This document shows, in pieces, positions 1 through 11,018 of a stretch of 64,000 nucleotides of DNA. Position 1 is the stretch's first letter. Each line of letters begins with the position of its first letter. The translations under genes and the position numbers were made by a program. The notes beneath the pieces are model-generated. The model saw nothing but the letters and a program-made list of their open reading frames with translations, searched no databases and was not told the origin of the DNA. Source of the DNA: Geomonas silvestris (lineage in GTDB: Bacteria > Desulfobacterota > Desulfuromonadia > Geobacterales > Geobacteraceae); assembly GCF_014193515.1 (NCBI RefSeq), contig NZ_BLXX01000016.1, positions 1 through 64,000 of the forward strand. Direction: 5' to 3'.

Positions 1-115
1 CTGTGGCAATGCCGAGAGGGTCACACCTGTTCCCATCCCGAACACAGAAGTTAAGCCTCTCTGGGCCGATGGTACTGCACGGGTAACTGTGTGGGAGAGT
101 AGGTCGCCGCAGGGA
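1..115 (+). rRNA. rrf: 5S ribosomal RNA, 3' end of an rRNA operon (first few bases outside the window)
   Basis: The sequence carries the conserved 5S core (CCGAACACAGAAGTTAAGCC around 38-57) and the late GGGAGAGTAGG element near 93-103. The first bases pair with the GCCGCAG region near 106-112 to form the terminal helix I. The complementary bases expected just before position 1 are missing, so the mature 5' end lies two or three bases outside. No tRNA follows; a terminator comes directly after. Confidence 0.95.
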
Positions 116-124
116 ATTTAATTG

Positions 125-158
125 AAAAGCCCCACCGTTAAAAAACGGTGGGGCTTTT
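125..158 (+). terminator. Rho-independent terminator of the rRNA operon
   Basis: A perfect 15-bp stem (125-139 with 144-158) has an AAAA loop and a GC-rich core, and ends in a TTTT run. It lies ten bases after the 5S gene. The A-rich left arm makes it potentially bidirectional. From here to the next gene at 322 I see no other feature apart from a TTGACA at 253-258 without a convincing -10 box. Confidence 0.95.
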
Positions 159-321
159 CGCTGTCTGCGTTAACAACCTACGTTTTCTTGAAAACCTGCC
201 TCTACAAACCCTTCGTGGTCCGTGGGTAATTCTCTTTCTTCTTTGTTCCAGGTTGACAACGCGTACTTCGATGTACCAAACTGTGCTGAGTTTCTTTCTG
301 AAGTACTTTCGGGAGTCATCT

Positions 322-1797
322 TTGTCACAGATCAGCTTCGACAACGTTACTGCAGTCATCAATGATTATATCCGCCTGGAAAACGTCACCCTTACGCTAC
401 GACCTGACGAGCAGTGGGCTATTGTCGGCGCCAACGGTTCCGGCAAATCTACTTTCGGCAAGTTGCTCTGCAACAACCTTAAGGTAGTTACAGGTTCTTG
501 CCAGACGGCACTACGTCCCGCTTTTGTTTCCTTTGAAAAGTTGAACGAAGTTCTCGAAGAGGAACGCTATAACGACGACTCGGACTTTATCGGCAAAGTG
601 GATGAGGGCACCATCGTCACCGATTTCATTCTCGGGGTACATCCCTTGGCCTGTGACCGGGAGAAACTCCAGGTTCTCGCGCAGGATCTCGCCTTTACCA
701 CGATTCTTCCCCGTGGCCTTAAATACCTCTCCACCGGCGAGATGCGGAAAGTGCTTATCTGCAAAGCGCTCATGCAGGATCCTGATCTGCTCGTGCTCGA
801 TGAACCGTTCGATGGTCTGGACCGGCAATCGGTCCTGGTACTCAATGAGCTGATCTCGAAATCGATCGGCAACGGGCTGAGAGTGATTCTGCTTCTGAAC
901 CGCTTCAGTGAAATTGTCCCAGAGACCACCCACATCGCGTACGTGAAGGACTGCCGGATTCTGATGTCAGGTCCCAAGGACGAACTGCTTAACTCCGAGG
1001 CCTTGCGGCGCTTTCATGCCTTCCATTACACCCTGCCGCCGCAGTTGCCCGAAATTGATCCGTCCACGGAGATTGCTCCCCTGCCGGAAATTTTGCCGCT
1101 CATCGAGATGCGTGATGTCGTGGTCCGCTACGATGAGAAGTATGTCCTCAATGGTCTGAGCTGGACCGTAAGCCGCGGAGAGCATTGGAAGATCTCGGGC
1201 CCCAACGGTGCCGGCAAGTCCACGTTGCTCAACCTTATCGGCGGGGACAATCCCCAGGCGTATGCCAACGACATCACCCTCTTTGGAATCAGAAAAGGTT
1301 CAGGCGAGAGTGTCTGGGATATCAAGAGACGGATCGGTCTGGTCTCCACCGGGTTCCAGCAGGATTACCGGGTCGGCGTCACGGTGAAGATCGTCGTTAT
1401 CTCCGGCATTTTCGATTCGATCGGCGTCTACCACGACTACTCGAAACGCCAGCAGGAGATCGCGCTCGAGTGGCTCAAAATGCTGCACATGGAGAAGCAT
1501 CTCGACACCCCGTTCCGCAACCTGTCCTATGGTGAACAGCGACTGGTCCTCTTGGCGAGGGCCATGGTTAAACAACCGGATCTGCTGATTCTGGATGAGC
1601 CGTGCCAGGGGCTTGATGATGTGAACCGGGAAATGGTACTGAAGCTGGTCGATCACCTCGGTAAAACCGGTCGCAGCCAGATCCTCTACGTGACCCATCA
1701 CCAGGAAGACAAGATACCCTGCATCCTGAATCACCTTGAACTGGTTCCGGCGCAAGGTGGAGGATTTACCTCGAACATCTCTGTTGAGGAACTATGA
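322..1797 (+). CDS. ModF/PhrA-like protein with two fused ABC ATPase domains
   Basis: This 491-residue protein contains two ABC ATPase domains and no membrane segment. Walker A motifs lie near residues 36-43 (GANGSGKST) and 293-300 (GPNGAGKST). Signature motifs are LSTGEMRK (near 137) and LSYGEQR (near 402), and the Walker B motifs are [12 protein letters not shown] and [12 protein letters not shown]. Length and layout match E. coli ModF (490 aa), a cytosolic protein of unclear role once linked to molybdate transport or photorepair. I chose the TTG at 322 because GGGAG at 311-315 sits 6 bp upstream and the resulting N terminus matches the family; an in-frame extension to 148 would begin inside the rRNA terminator. 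Its stop overlaps the ung start. Confidence 0.85.
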   Translation: MSQISFDNVTAVINDYIRLENVTLTLRPDEQWAIVGANGSGKSTFGKLLCNNLKVVTGSCQTALRPAFVSFEKLNEVLEEERYNDDSDFIGKVDEGTIVTDFILGVHPLACDREKLQVLAQDLAFTTILPRGLKYLSTGEMRKVLICKALMQDPDLLVLDEPFDGLDRQSVLVLNELISKSIGNGLRVILLLNRFSEIVPETTHIAYVKDCRILMSGPKDELLNSEALRRFHAFHYTLPPQLPEIDPSTEIAPLPEILPLIEMRDVVVRYDEKYVLNGLSWTVSRGEHWKISGPNGAGKSTLLNLIGGDNPQAYANDITLFGIRKGSGESVWDIKRRIGLVSTGFQQDYRVGVTVKIVVISGIFDSIGVYHDYSKRQQEIALEWLKMLHMEKHLDTPFRNLSYGEQRLVLLARAMVKQPDLLILDEPCQGLDDVNREMVLKLVDHLGKTGRSQILYVTHHQEDKIPCILNHLELVPAQGGGFTSNISVEEL

Positions 1798-2510
1798 CTG
1801 TCGGTGACTGTGAGGGGGCTATGACTGAGACACAGGTCCAGATGGAGCCGGGCTGGAAAGAGCGGCTGATCGGCGAATTTGCCAAACCGTACATGCAAGA
1901 GCTGAAGGCTTTCCTGCGAGATGAGCTGGCCCATCGAAAGATCATCTATCCCAAAGGGAACGAGTACTTCAACGCCTTCAATTCCACGCCGTTTGACCGG
2001 GTAAAGGTGGTGATCCTCGGTCAGGACCCGTACCACGGACCGAACCAGGCCCATGGCCTCTGTTTTTCCGTGCAGCAGGGTGTTGAGCCGCCACCGTCCT
2101 TGATCAACATCTTCAAGGAGATTCAGGCGGACCTCGGGCTCACCCCCGCCGACTTCCGGCATGGCAACCTGAAGAGCTGGGCCGATCAGGGAGTCTTGTT
2201 GCTTAACAGCGTGCTGACCGTGGAGCAGGGACGTGCCGCCGCGCACCAGGGGAAAGGGTGGGAAACGTTCACCGACCAGGCGATCGCCGAGCTTAACGAG
2301 AAAAGGACCGGCCTCGTCTTCATGTTGTGGGGATCGTATGCTCACAAGAAAGGTGAGGTCATCGACAGCAGGAAGCACCTGGTGCTGAAGGCCCCGCATC
2401 CCTCTCCGCTGTCGGCGCACCGGGGGTTCCTCGGCTGCCGCCACTTCTCGAAGGCAAACGCGTACCTGGTTCAGCAGGGGGCTACGCCCATTGATTGGCG
2501 GCTCCCCTGA
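1794..2510 (+). CDS. ung: Uracil-DNA glycosylase, family 1
   Basis: It removes uracil from DNA as the first step of base excision repair in the cytoplasm. The water-activating motif GQDPYHGP lies at about residues 76-83 (catalytic Asp78), and the DNA-intercalation motif [11 protein letters not shown] starts near 202. The length of 238 residues is normal for the family. The ATG at 1794 overlaps the upstream stop (ATGA), suggesting coupling to the ModF-like gene. An internal ATG at 1821 preceded by GAGGGGG is an alternative start. A bidirectional terminator follows. Confidence 0.95.
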   Translation: MTVGDCEGAMTETQVQMEPGWKERLIGEFAKPYMQELKAFLRDELAHRKIIYPKGNEYFNAFNSTPFDRVKVVILGQDPYHGPNQAHGLCFSVQQGVEPPPSLINIFKEIQADLGLTPADFRHGNLKSWADQGVLLLNSVLTVEQGRAAAHQGKGWETFTDQAIAELNEKRTGLVFMLWGSYAHKKGEVIDSRKHLVLKAPHPSPLSAHRGFLGCRHFSKANAYLVQQGATPIDWRLP

Positions 2511-2570
2511 TTCTGGCTAGTGGCCGTGTGCCGCCCCAGCCGGGGATAGGTCCCGGCATCTACCAACAAA

Positions 2571-2605
2571 AAAACGCCCCGCCGGGACTGCCCGCGGGGC
2601 GTTTT
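2571..2605. terminator. Bidirectional intrinsic terminator between convergent genes
   Basis: A 12-bp stem (2571-2582 with 2594-2605), GC-rich in the middle, is bounded by A and T runs and has an 11-base loop. It separates ung (+) from the M16 peptidase (-), so it can serve both. Confidence 0.9.
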
Positions 2606-2624
2606 CGTTACCTGCACCTTCCGG

Positions 2625-3905
2625 TCAGGAGGGGAGGGTGAGTTCCATGTCCGGACCGATCGACTCGAGCCGGGGGAGTTGCGGGGTGAACAGCTCCTCC
2701 GCAAGGGCGATGATGCTCTCCGGCGATACCGCCTCGAGCTGTTCGAGCTCTTCAGCCATGGTACGTGCCCTACCGAAATAGCCGACCTCTTTGGAGAGCG
2801 GGATCAGCCAGTCAGAAGGATCGTCCAGGCTCAAGAGCAGCTTGCCGCGCGCCTGGCGTTTGGCGTCGTCCAGGCTGAGCGGGGTGAGCTTTTCCTTGGC
2901 AAGTTTCAGCACCTCACGGTGGCAGACATCAATCGCCTCTTGGGCGCGGCTGCTGTTGCACCCGGCAACCACGACGAACGCGGGGCGGTCGCTGTACTCC
3001 AAGAGGTATGCGCCAACCGAATAGGCCAGGCCGCGCTCCTCGCGCACCTCCCGGAACAGGCGCGAACTCATGCCACCGCCGAGCACCAGACGCAGCAGCT
3101 GCATCGACCAGTAGCGTGAGTCGGTGGGCGGCAAGGAGGGGTAACCAAGGTAGAACTGGACCTGTTGCATGTCGCGTTGGTTATGGCGCGCGCAACCGAC
3201 GCCGATCTCGGCAGAGGGTGGGAATGAGGGCTTGGGAGCCGGTTCCCGGGCGGCGCCGCTCCCAAGGTAGCTATCGACTAGGGAAACGATACTGTCGTGA
3301 TCGATGTTCCCGGCGGCCGAAACCACGGTGGATTTCGGTACGTACCGCTGCCGCATGTGCTGCATGAGTTGTTCTCGGGTGATGGAGCCGATCACCTCCG
3401 GGGTCCCCAGGACCGGTCGCCCTAAGGGGTGCCCGGCCCAGAACCCAGACGCGAACCGGTTGTGCAGGAAGCGGTCCGGGTTGTCCTCGGCGCGCTTGAT
3501 CTCCTCGAGAACGACACCGCGCTCCATCTCGATCTCCTTCTCGGGGAAATTGCTGTTCAGGAACATGTCGCTCAAAACATCGAATGCCTGGGGGAGATCG
3601 CTGCTCAAGGCCTTGAGATAATAGGTCACCCCTTCTTGGCTCGTGCAGGCGTTGGGCTGGGCCCCGATTGCATCGAGTTCGGTGGTGATCTGGTAAGAAC
3701 TCCGCTTCTCGGTCCCTTTGAAAAGCAGATGCTCTAAGAAATGCGAGGCGCCTCCGATGCTGGTATCCTCGTCGCGGGAACCGCTCAACACGTGGATCGC
3801 GATGGCGGCACCCTGCAGTCCGGGTGTCGGCTGGGTGATGATGCGGGTTCCGTTGGCGAGTTCGCTCTGGTGGATCTTCGGTAGGTTGGAAAGTTTATCG
3901 GGCAT
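2625..3905 (-). CDS. M16 family zinc peptidase (processing peptidase-like)
   Basis: This 426-residue protein carries the inverted zinc motif HxxEH (HFLEH, residues 55-59) within the typical GASHFLEHLLFKGT context, and the downstream ERGVVLEEIKR stretch that supplies the third metal ligand. The C-terminal half has the second M16 repeat (GGGMSSRLFREVREERGLAYSV). Such single-chain, about 45-kDa members degrade or process peptides. No export signal is obvious, so it is probably cytosolic. The start has AAGGAG upstream. It is transcribed alone from a promoter at 4007-4036. In Geobacter relatives a homologue often follows pnp, but that context is not seen here. Confidence 0.92.
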   Translation of the reverse strand: MPDKLSNLPKIHQSELANGTRIITQPTPGLQGAAIAIHVLSGSRDEDTSIGGASHFLEHLLFKGTEKRSSYQITTELDAIGAQPNACTSQEGVTYYLKALSSDLPQAFDVLSDMFLNSNFPEKEIEMERGVVLEEIKRAEDNPDRFLHNRFASGFWAGHPLGRPVLGTPEVIGSITREQLMQHMRQRYVPKSTVVSAAGNIDHDSIVSLVDSYLGSGAAREPAPKPSFPPSAEIGVGCARHNQRDMQQVQFYLGYPSLPPTDSRYWSMQLLRLVLGGGMSSRLFREVREERGLAYSVGAYLLEYSDRPAFVVVAGCNSSRAQEAIDVCHREVLKLAKEKLTPLSLDDAKRQARGKLLLSLDDPSDWLIPLSKEVGYFGRARTMAEELEQLEAVSPESIIALAEELFTPQLPRLESIGPDMELTLPS

Positions 3906-4006
3906 GCCATTGACTCCTTCGGCAACAAGTCAGGCTGGAGTGGTCTGCTCCCCATGACGAGAAAACCTTAGCCAGTTTTAAGATCATCTGTATTTTCAAT
4001 GGTTTA

Positions 4007-4036
4007 ATTGTACCCTCTTGGATCCTGGTTCGTCAA
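4007..4036 (-). promoter_or_regulatory. Sigma-70-type promoter for the M16 peptidase gene
   Basis: On the minus strand, TTGACG (4031-4036) and TACAAT (4007-4012) are separated by 18 bp. They point at the peptidase start about 100 bp downstream. The rest of the divergent gap (3906-4217) shows no gene; a possible TACACT at 4127-4132 facing the plus-strand gene lacks a good -35. Confidence 0.7.
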
Positions 4037-4217
4037 AGGCCACGGAGAATTAAATTTCCCTCCAAGAATTCCCGGGTTCCAGAGGGCGGTTGCTGCGCCG
4101 GGCATTTCCTTTCAGCCCAAATCCGCTACACTATCCACGGATAATTTGAAGGTGTTAATGCTGATGGAGCATGGCAGTTGCCTGTTCGGTGCCGGGCGGG
4201 TAGGCGAGGAGGAACCA

Positions 4218-4742
4218 ATGATGGGGAGATTGGTCTGGTTCGGTATGGTCGTACTCGTGCTGCTGGGGGTTTTCTGCCATGAGGTGCTGGCACAGGAAAC
4301 GCTGACCCCGCAAGGAAAGCGTTTTCTCAAGGAAGCAGCGAGCATCAATGTGATGGAGATGCAGATGGGCCGGTTGGCGCGCGATCGGGCCGAGAACCCG
4401 GAGGTGAAGGAGTTCGGCGAGCGACTGGAACTGGACCATGGCACCGCCTACGATGACCTGCAACGGATCGCTGCCGCAAACAACGTCAAGCTGCCCCGCC
4501 AGGTGGAACGCAAGCACAACGTGCTGATGGCTCGGCTTACCCGGCTCTCGGGACGGGAGTTCGATCGGAACTTCGTGTACGCGATGATGCGAAGCCATAC
4601 GAAGAGTGTGGCCCGTTTCAAGAAGGCGAACCGCAGGCTCGATGACGATGACCTCCGGGCCTGGAGCGTGCGCTATTTGCCGGTTTTCGAGGAGCACCTG
4701 AGTTACGCAAAGGGTTTGGCACAGAAGCTCGGCAGTCACTAA
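4218..4742 (+). CDS. DUF4142-type exported protein
   Basis: This 174-residue protein begins with a hydrophobic signal sequence (MVVLVLLGVFC) and a likely cleavage after VLAQ. The mature part is an alpha-helical ferritin-like DUF4142 domain, with repeated patterns such as FLKEAASINVMEMQMGRLA and the DHGTAYDDLQ segment. DUF4142 proteins are periplasmic or membrane-associated and of unknown function. The start at 4218 has GAGGAGGA (4206-4213) upstream; in-frame extensions to 4158 or 4008 lack such support. It appears monocistronic. Confidence 0.75.
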   Translation: MMGRLVWFGMVVLVLLGVFCHEVLAQETLTPQGKRFLKEAASINVMEMQMGRLARDRAENPEVKEFGERLELDHGTAYDDLQRIAAANNVKLPRQVERKHNVLMARLTRLSGREFDRNFVYAMMRSHTKSVARFKKANRRLDDDDLRAWSVRYLPVFEEHLSYAKGLAQKLGSH

Positions 4743-4860
4743 ACCCGCCTCAACGACTCACCCCCTTGCCACCGTTTCTTGACTTTCCAGCGAAAACCGA
4801 CGAGACTACCCCGCTGTGCCTTTACGTCCCAGGGCAATATCAGGAAAGTCAGGAACCTTC

Positions 4861-5778
4861 ATGCAGGCGAAAACCCTCAAGTCAGACCTTTTACTCCTCC
4901 TAATCGCCGCCATCTGGGGTGGCGGATTCGTGGCCCAGCGCAACGGGCTGGAATTCCTGGGGCCTTTCACCTACAACGGGGTCCGTTTCGCCCTGGGAAG
5001 CCTCTCGCTTTCACCGCTGGTCTTGCTGAACCGCAGGCGCCAGGCCCCGTACCACGGAGCCCTGCCGCAGGGGGGAACCCGCGCCCTGGTGTACGGCGGC
5101 CTCCTGGCAGGCGGCGCGCTCTTCGTGGGCGCTTCCCTGCAACAGGTCGGCATCGCCTACACTACCGCCGGCAACGCGGGGTTCATCACCGGCCTCTACG
5201 TGGTGATCGTACCGATCCTCGGCATGTTCTGGGGGCAGCGCCCCTCGACCGGCACCTGGCTCGGGGCCATCCTGGCGGCCTCGGGGCTTTTCCTTTTGAG
5301 CGTTACTGAGCATTTCACCATCGGTTTTGGGGACCTGCTGGAGCTGATCGGCGCCTTCTTTTGGGCCGGGCACGTGCTGCTGATCGGCTGGTTGTCGCCG
5401 CGCCTGGACGCCTTCAAGCTCTCCGCCGCCCAGTTCGCGGTTTGCTCGGTGTTAAGCCTGATCACCGCCTTTGCCATCGAACACATCACCCTCTCCGCCA
5501 TCCTCGCCGCCTGGCGCCCCATCGGTTACGGGGGGCTCATCTCCGTCGGTTTCGCCTACACGATGCAGGTGGTGGCGCAACGCGATGCACACCCCGCCCA
5601 CACCGCGGTCATCCTGAGCGCCGAAGGGGTTTTCGCCGCCATCTGGGGGTGGCTGTTCCTGAACGAGGTGCTCGGAACCCGCGGCCTGCTCGGTTGCTGC
5701 CTGATGCTCACCGGGATGCTCTGCTCGGAGCTTTGGACCCTGGTGCTGCGGCTCAAGGGGCGACCGAGCGCGGCCTGA
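4861..5778 (+). CDS. DMT superfamily transporter (EamA domains)
   Basis: This inner-membrane protein of 305 residues has about ten hydrophobic segments and two EamA repeats. The first begins with LLLLIAAIWGGGFVAQRNGLEFLGPF, split here as the WGGGF motif near residue 15 and the SLSPLVL segment. The second ends in the conserved EGVFAAIWGWLFLNEVLG pattern. The family exports metabolites or amino acids; the substrate cannot be read from sequence. ATG 4861 is preferred over GTG 4816 because it gives the usual short N terminus before TM1 and has AGGAAC upstream. Confidence 0.88.
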   Translation: MQAKTLKSDLLLLLIAAIWGGGFVAQRNGLEFLGPFTYNGVRFALGSLSLSPLVLLNRRRQAPYHGALPQGGTRALVYGGLLAGGALFVGASLQQVGIAYTTAGNAGFITGLYVVIVPILGMFWGQRPSTGTWLGAILAASGLFLLSVTEHFTIGFGDLLELIGAFFWAGHVLLIGWLSPRLDAFKLSAAQFAVCSVLSLITAFAIEHITLSAILAAWRPIGYGGLISVGFAYTMQVVAQRDAHPAHTAVILSAEGVFAAIWGWLFLNEVLGTRGLLGCCLMLTGMLCSELWTLVLRLKGRPSAA

Positions 5779-5795
5779 TCCTGCCTTTTTAGTCT

Positions 5796-5825
5796 TTGCG
5801 CTGTCCCCCCGCCGACTGGTAAAAT
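5796..5825 (+). promoter_or_regulatory. Probable sigma-70 promoter for the 5863-6862 gene pair
   Basis: TTGCGC (5796-5801) and TAAAAT (5820-5825) are separated by 18 bp, about 37 bp before the ATG at 5863. The -10 is good and the -35 is moderate. Confidence 0.5.
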
Positions 5826-5862
5826 AGCGATAGAAGTAAGAAAATCGGCAAAGGGGGGAGCC

Positions 5863-6321
5863 ATGAAAAAGCTCGTGAGCATAGCCCTTGCAGCCGCCTT
5901 CCTGCAGGCCGGCGGCTGGATCCTCGATGTGGTGCAGGTCGCAGAGGCTGCACCGCACGGTGTGCACACCGGCGTCGGAAGGGGGGGCGCTGGCTGGAGC
6001 GGCCGTGGTGAGGGATGGCACGGAGGCGGCGGCTGGCATGGAGGGTACCGCGGGCACGGCGGTGGAAGCTTCAACGTCTGGCTCGGACCGAGCTGGTGGT
6101 GGGATCCCTTCTACTACCCGTACTATTCGAACTACCCCTACTACAGCCAGCCCCCGGTAGTGATCCAGCAGCCTCAGGAGTACGTGGTTCCTGAGACGAG
6201 ATCCCAGGACACCGGTTACTGGTTCTACTGCCAGGATGCCAAGGCTTACTACCCCTACGTGAGACGCTGCCCGGGTGGGTGGATTAAGGTCGTCCCCACG
6301 CCGCCAGCGGGGGAGGAATGA
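5863..6321 (+). CDS. Exported Gly/His/Tyr-rich protein with C-terminal Tyr-Pro-Cys domain
   Basis: This 152-residue protein has a signal peptide (MKKLVSIALAAAFLQAGG, probable cleavage after VAEA). A Gly/Trp/His-rich low-complexity stretch (about 35-70) follows, then a Tyr/Pro-rich segment. The C-terminal motif YWFYCQDAKAYYPYVRRCPGGW is seen in many proteobacterial hypothetical envelope proteins; its two cysteines probably form a disulfide. The role is unknown. A GGGGGGAG ribosome site precedes the start. The next gene, a lipoprotein, begins 4 bp after the stop, so the two are probably cotranscribed. Confidence 0.7.
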   Translation: MKKLVSIALAAAFLQAGGWILDVVQVAEAAPHGVHTGVGRGGAGWSGRGEGWHGGGGWHGGYRGHGGGSFNVWLGPSWWWDPFYYPYYSNYPYYSQPPVVIQQPQEYVVPETRSQDTGYWFYCQDAKAYYPYVRRCPGGWIKVVPTPPAGEE

Positions 6322-6325
6322 GACC

Positions 6326-6862
6326 ATGAGGAGACGTTCTCTTTCAATAGGGTTGCTGGGTGCCCTGCTCTTGGCGGCAGGGTGTGCCACCATGCCCACA
6401 GGGCCGACAGTCCGGGTCTTGCCGGCTCCCGGCAAGACCTTCGAGCAGTTCCAGGCGGAAGATGCCATCTGCCGGCAATGGGCTGAACGCCAGGTCGGCA
6501 TGAAGCCGCAGGAACGGGCCGACCAGAACACCGCAACCGGTGCGGTAGCCGGTACCGCCATAGGCGGCGGGCTCGGTGCAGCGCTCGGGGCGGCGGGGGG
6601 GCATGCCGGAGCCGGTGCCGCCATCGGTGCCGGAACCGGGCTTTTATTCGGAACCGCGGCGGGCGCCAGCTCGGGTGAGGCCTCGGGGTACGAGGCACAG
6701 CGCCGCTACGACAACACCTACGTACAGTGCATGTACGCCAAGGGGAACCAGGTTCCAGGTGTGGTGCGCCGCACGCCGCGCAGGACCATGGCACCACCGC
6801 CGCCTCCGCCCGACTACGACTATTCGGTCCCCTCGGATTACTACCCCACACCGGAACGGTGA
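6326..6862 (+). CDS. Glycine-zipper lipoprotein
   Basis: This 178-residue protein has a lipobox (L16-A-A-G-C20) after a short hydrophobic segment, so the mature protein should be acylated at Cys20. The central region (about 70-120) is a glycine zipper with repeated GxxxG/A spacing (AVAGTAIGGGLGAALGAAGG), a pattern that packs in or against membranes. The C terminus has Arg- and Pro-rich stretches (APPPPPP). The start at 6326 has GGGGGAGG upstream. It is related in architecture to outer-membrane 'YMGG/glycine zipper' proteins; function unknown. The lipoprotein acyltransferase lnt follows. Confidence 0.75.
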   Translation: MRRRSLSIGLLGALLLAAGCATMPTGPTVRVLPAPGKTFEQFQAEDAICRQWAERQVGMKPQERADQNTATGAVAGTAIGGGLGAALGAAGGHAGAGAAIGAGTGLLFGTAAGASSGEASGYEAQRRYDNTYVQCMYAKGNQVPGVVRRTPRRTMAPPPPPPDYDYSVPSDYYPTPER

Positions 6863-6980
6863 TGGGGAATTAGTTTGAACTCAGAAAGGTGTTGTGCTAG
6901 GTTCGCTGCTGGCTGCACCGCGAGGTACGGCGCAGAGCTTCTGCGGCATCAAAGGATTTGGAAAAGGGGATCGTGCCGTT

Positions 6981-8582
6981 GTGCGTATGACTATTGGTAA
7001 AGCGCTGCCGTTATGTGCCGCCGTTTTGGGCGGCATCTTGCTTTTTCTGGGGTACGCGGGATTCGACCAGTTCTACCTGGAGTGGATCTTTTTGCTGCCG
7101 CTGTTTTGGGCGATTCGCGACCAGCGCCCCAAGCACGCCTTCCAGCTGGGGTGGTGCGCCGGCATCGTGGGACACGCCGGAGGCTTTTACTGGGTGATCG
7201 GGATGTTCCAGGTCTTCGCCGGCCTCCCGTGGCCGCTGGCCGCCCTGGGGCTGCTGTTTCTGGCGGCGGCTAACGGCCTGCTCATGGGGGTCTGGGCCTG
7301 GGCGGTCCGCGTCGCTGCCCTTAAAACGCGCTGGAGCCTGGTCTGGGTGGCACCGGTGGTCTGGACCGCCCTCGAGAAGTTCTGGCCCGAGGTTTTTCCC
7401 AACTACCTGGGAGCGAGCCAGTACCAGTTGCCGCTCTTGACCCAGATCGCCGACCTGGTCGGTATCCTCGGGGTGAGCTTCCTGGTGGTCTTCATCAATG
7501 CCGTGCTCTGGAGCGTCTTGAGCGGCTGGCTGGAACGGCGCAGCTTCACCTGGCGGCCGCTTGCGGTACTGGCCGCCGTCCTCGTCGCGGTTTTGGGTTA
7601 CGGCGCCTACCGGATAGCTGCGGTGGAGCGCCAGGTAGCCTCTGCCGAGCAGTTGAGCGTCGGGCTGATCCAGACCAACCAGGGAGGGACCGCCAAGTAC
7701 TACGATCCCGACGCCATCTTCCGGGAGCACCAGGCGATGACCGTGGCACTGGCCCAGGTTCAGCCGCTGGACCTCACGGTCTGGCCGGAAGGGATCTGCG
7801 AGATCGCCCTCGCCTCGTCCCGCGAGGGACAAGTGCCCGCCTTCGCCGGCATGAAGACGCCGGTCCTTTGGGGGGCGGTGCTGAAGGAGATGGGGCCCGG
7901 CTCCGGAAAGGTCTGCAATACCGCGCTGCTCACCGATCCCTCGGGGCGGATCTTGGGGACCTACGACAAGAGCGTCTTGGTCCCCTTCGGGGAGTACATC
8001 CCCTTTGGCGACATCTTCCCGCGCCTTTACTCCTGGTCCCCCTACACCAGCAGATTCTGGCCCGGCGAGAGCGAAGAACCGCTCACCCTGGGGAAACACC
8101 GGCTCTCGGTGAGCATCTGCTATGAGGACATCTTCCCGGAGAAGATCCGCGCCCTGATGCGCGGCGGCCGGGAGGGGCGCCGGCCCGACGTGATGTTCAA
8201 CCTGACCAACGACTCCTGGTACGGCAAGTCCACTGAGCCGATGGAGCACCTGGCACTGGCGAGCTTCCGCTCCATCGAGAACCGCCGGGCCCTGGTGCGG
8301 GTAACCAACACCGGCATCTCTGCTATCGTCGACCCGGTCGGCCGGATCGTGAGCCGCACCGGCATCTGGACCAAGGAGACACTGGTGAATCGGGTCCCCA
8401 TACTGCAGGGGACGACGGTCTACGCGCGTTACGGCGACCTGCTCGGCTGGCTCTGCATCCTGCTTACCGCCTGGTGCATCGGGCAGGCGCTGGGGATGGC
8501 GGGCAAGGGGCGCAGTGGCGACGGCGCGGAGGAGACACGGGAAGAACACGCCGGCGCGCACTCTTCCAGGAAATGGCACTGA
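6981..8582 (+). CDS. lnt: Apolipoprotein N-acyltransferase
   Basis: Lnt adds the third acyl chain to the N-terminal cysteine of lipoproteins at the periplasmic face of the inner membrane. The N-terminal half has several TM helices, and the C-terminal half is a nitrilase-like domain. The catalytic triad is visible as Glu270 (VWPEG), Lys330 (TYDKSVLVPFGEY) and Cys380 (SICYED). The product is about 533 residues. The start is uncertain: GTG 6981 has AAGGGGA about 10 bp upstream and ATG 6987 is two codons later; a GTG at 6894 would add an unsupported extension. Confidence 0.92.
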   Translation: MRMTIGKALPLCAAVLGGILLFLGYAGFDQFYLEWIFLLPLFWAIRDQRPKHAFQLGWCAGIVGHAGGFYWVIGMFQVFAGLPWPLAALGLLFLAAANGLLMGVWAWAVRVAALKTRWSLVWVAPVVWTALEKFWPEVFPNYLGASQYQLPLLTQIADLVGILGVSFLVVFINAVLWSVLSGWLERRSFTWRPLAVLAAVLVAVLGYGAYRIAAVERQVASAEQLSVGLIQTNQGGTAKYYDPDAIFREHQAMTVALAQVQPLDLTVWPEGICEIALASSREGQVPAFAGMKTPVLWGAVLKEMGPGSGKVCNTALLTDPSGRILGTYDKSVLVPFGEYIPFGDIFPRLYSWSPYTSRFWPGESEEPLTLGKHRLSVSICYEDIFPEKIRALMRGGREGRRPDVMFNLTNDSWYGKSTEPMEHLALASFRSIENRRALVRVTNTGISAIVDPVGRIVSRTGIWTKETLVNRVPILQGTTVYARYGDLLGWLCILLTAWCIGQALGMAGKGRSGDGAEETREEHAGAHSSRKWH

Positions 8583-8635
8583 GTCAGAAGGGGCGCTGAC
8601 TGGTCCTTCATGGGGGGCTCAGGGTTCTCTCAGGT

Positions 8636-8663
8636 TTGACAGCGGGGGATATTCGACTATAGT
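8636..8663 (+). promoter_or_regulatory. Strong sigma-70-type promoter upstream of glgX
   Basis: TTGACA (8636-8641) and TATAGT (8658-8663) are separated by 16 bp. The leader to the ATG at 8790 is about 120 bases and shows no other clear element. Confidence 0.75.
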
Positions 8664-8789
8664 TCCTGACTCAGCGGACCGCGCTCTTTCAGGATCAAGA
8701 AAAGCTTCTATCACTCGAGGCGCTGCTCCTGAAAATCAGGGACAGAGACTTAAGCGGATCGGACTCGGTTCAGCCCCAAAAGGGATGCG

Positions 8790-10883
<2,094 letters not shown>

Positions 10884-11018
10884 CGGTTCCGATTCCGGTT
10901 CCAGGACACGTTCGGGGCGGTGCCGGGGCCGGCAGATTCCCCGGAACGCGCGGCGCTCGGCGAGAGGGGAGAGCGGGTGTCCGCCACGTTAGCTGCAATC
11001 TCAACACAAGGAGTAGGC

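Noticed and set aside
253-258. TTGACA as -35 of a promoter for the ModF-like gene
   Set aside because: No acceptable -10 box at 16-18 bp; only CCAAAC is present.
148-321. N-terminal extension of the ModF-like protein up to 148
   Set aside because: It would start inside the rRNA terminator hairpin and adds residues foreign to the family; TTG 322 has a proper ribosome site.
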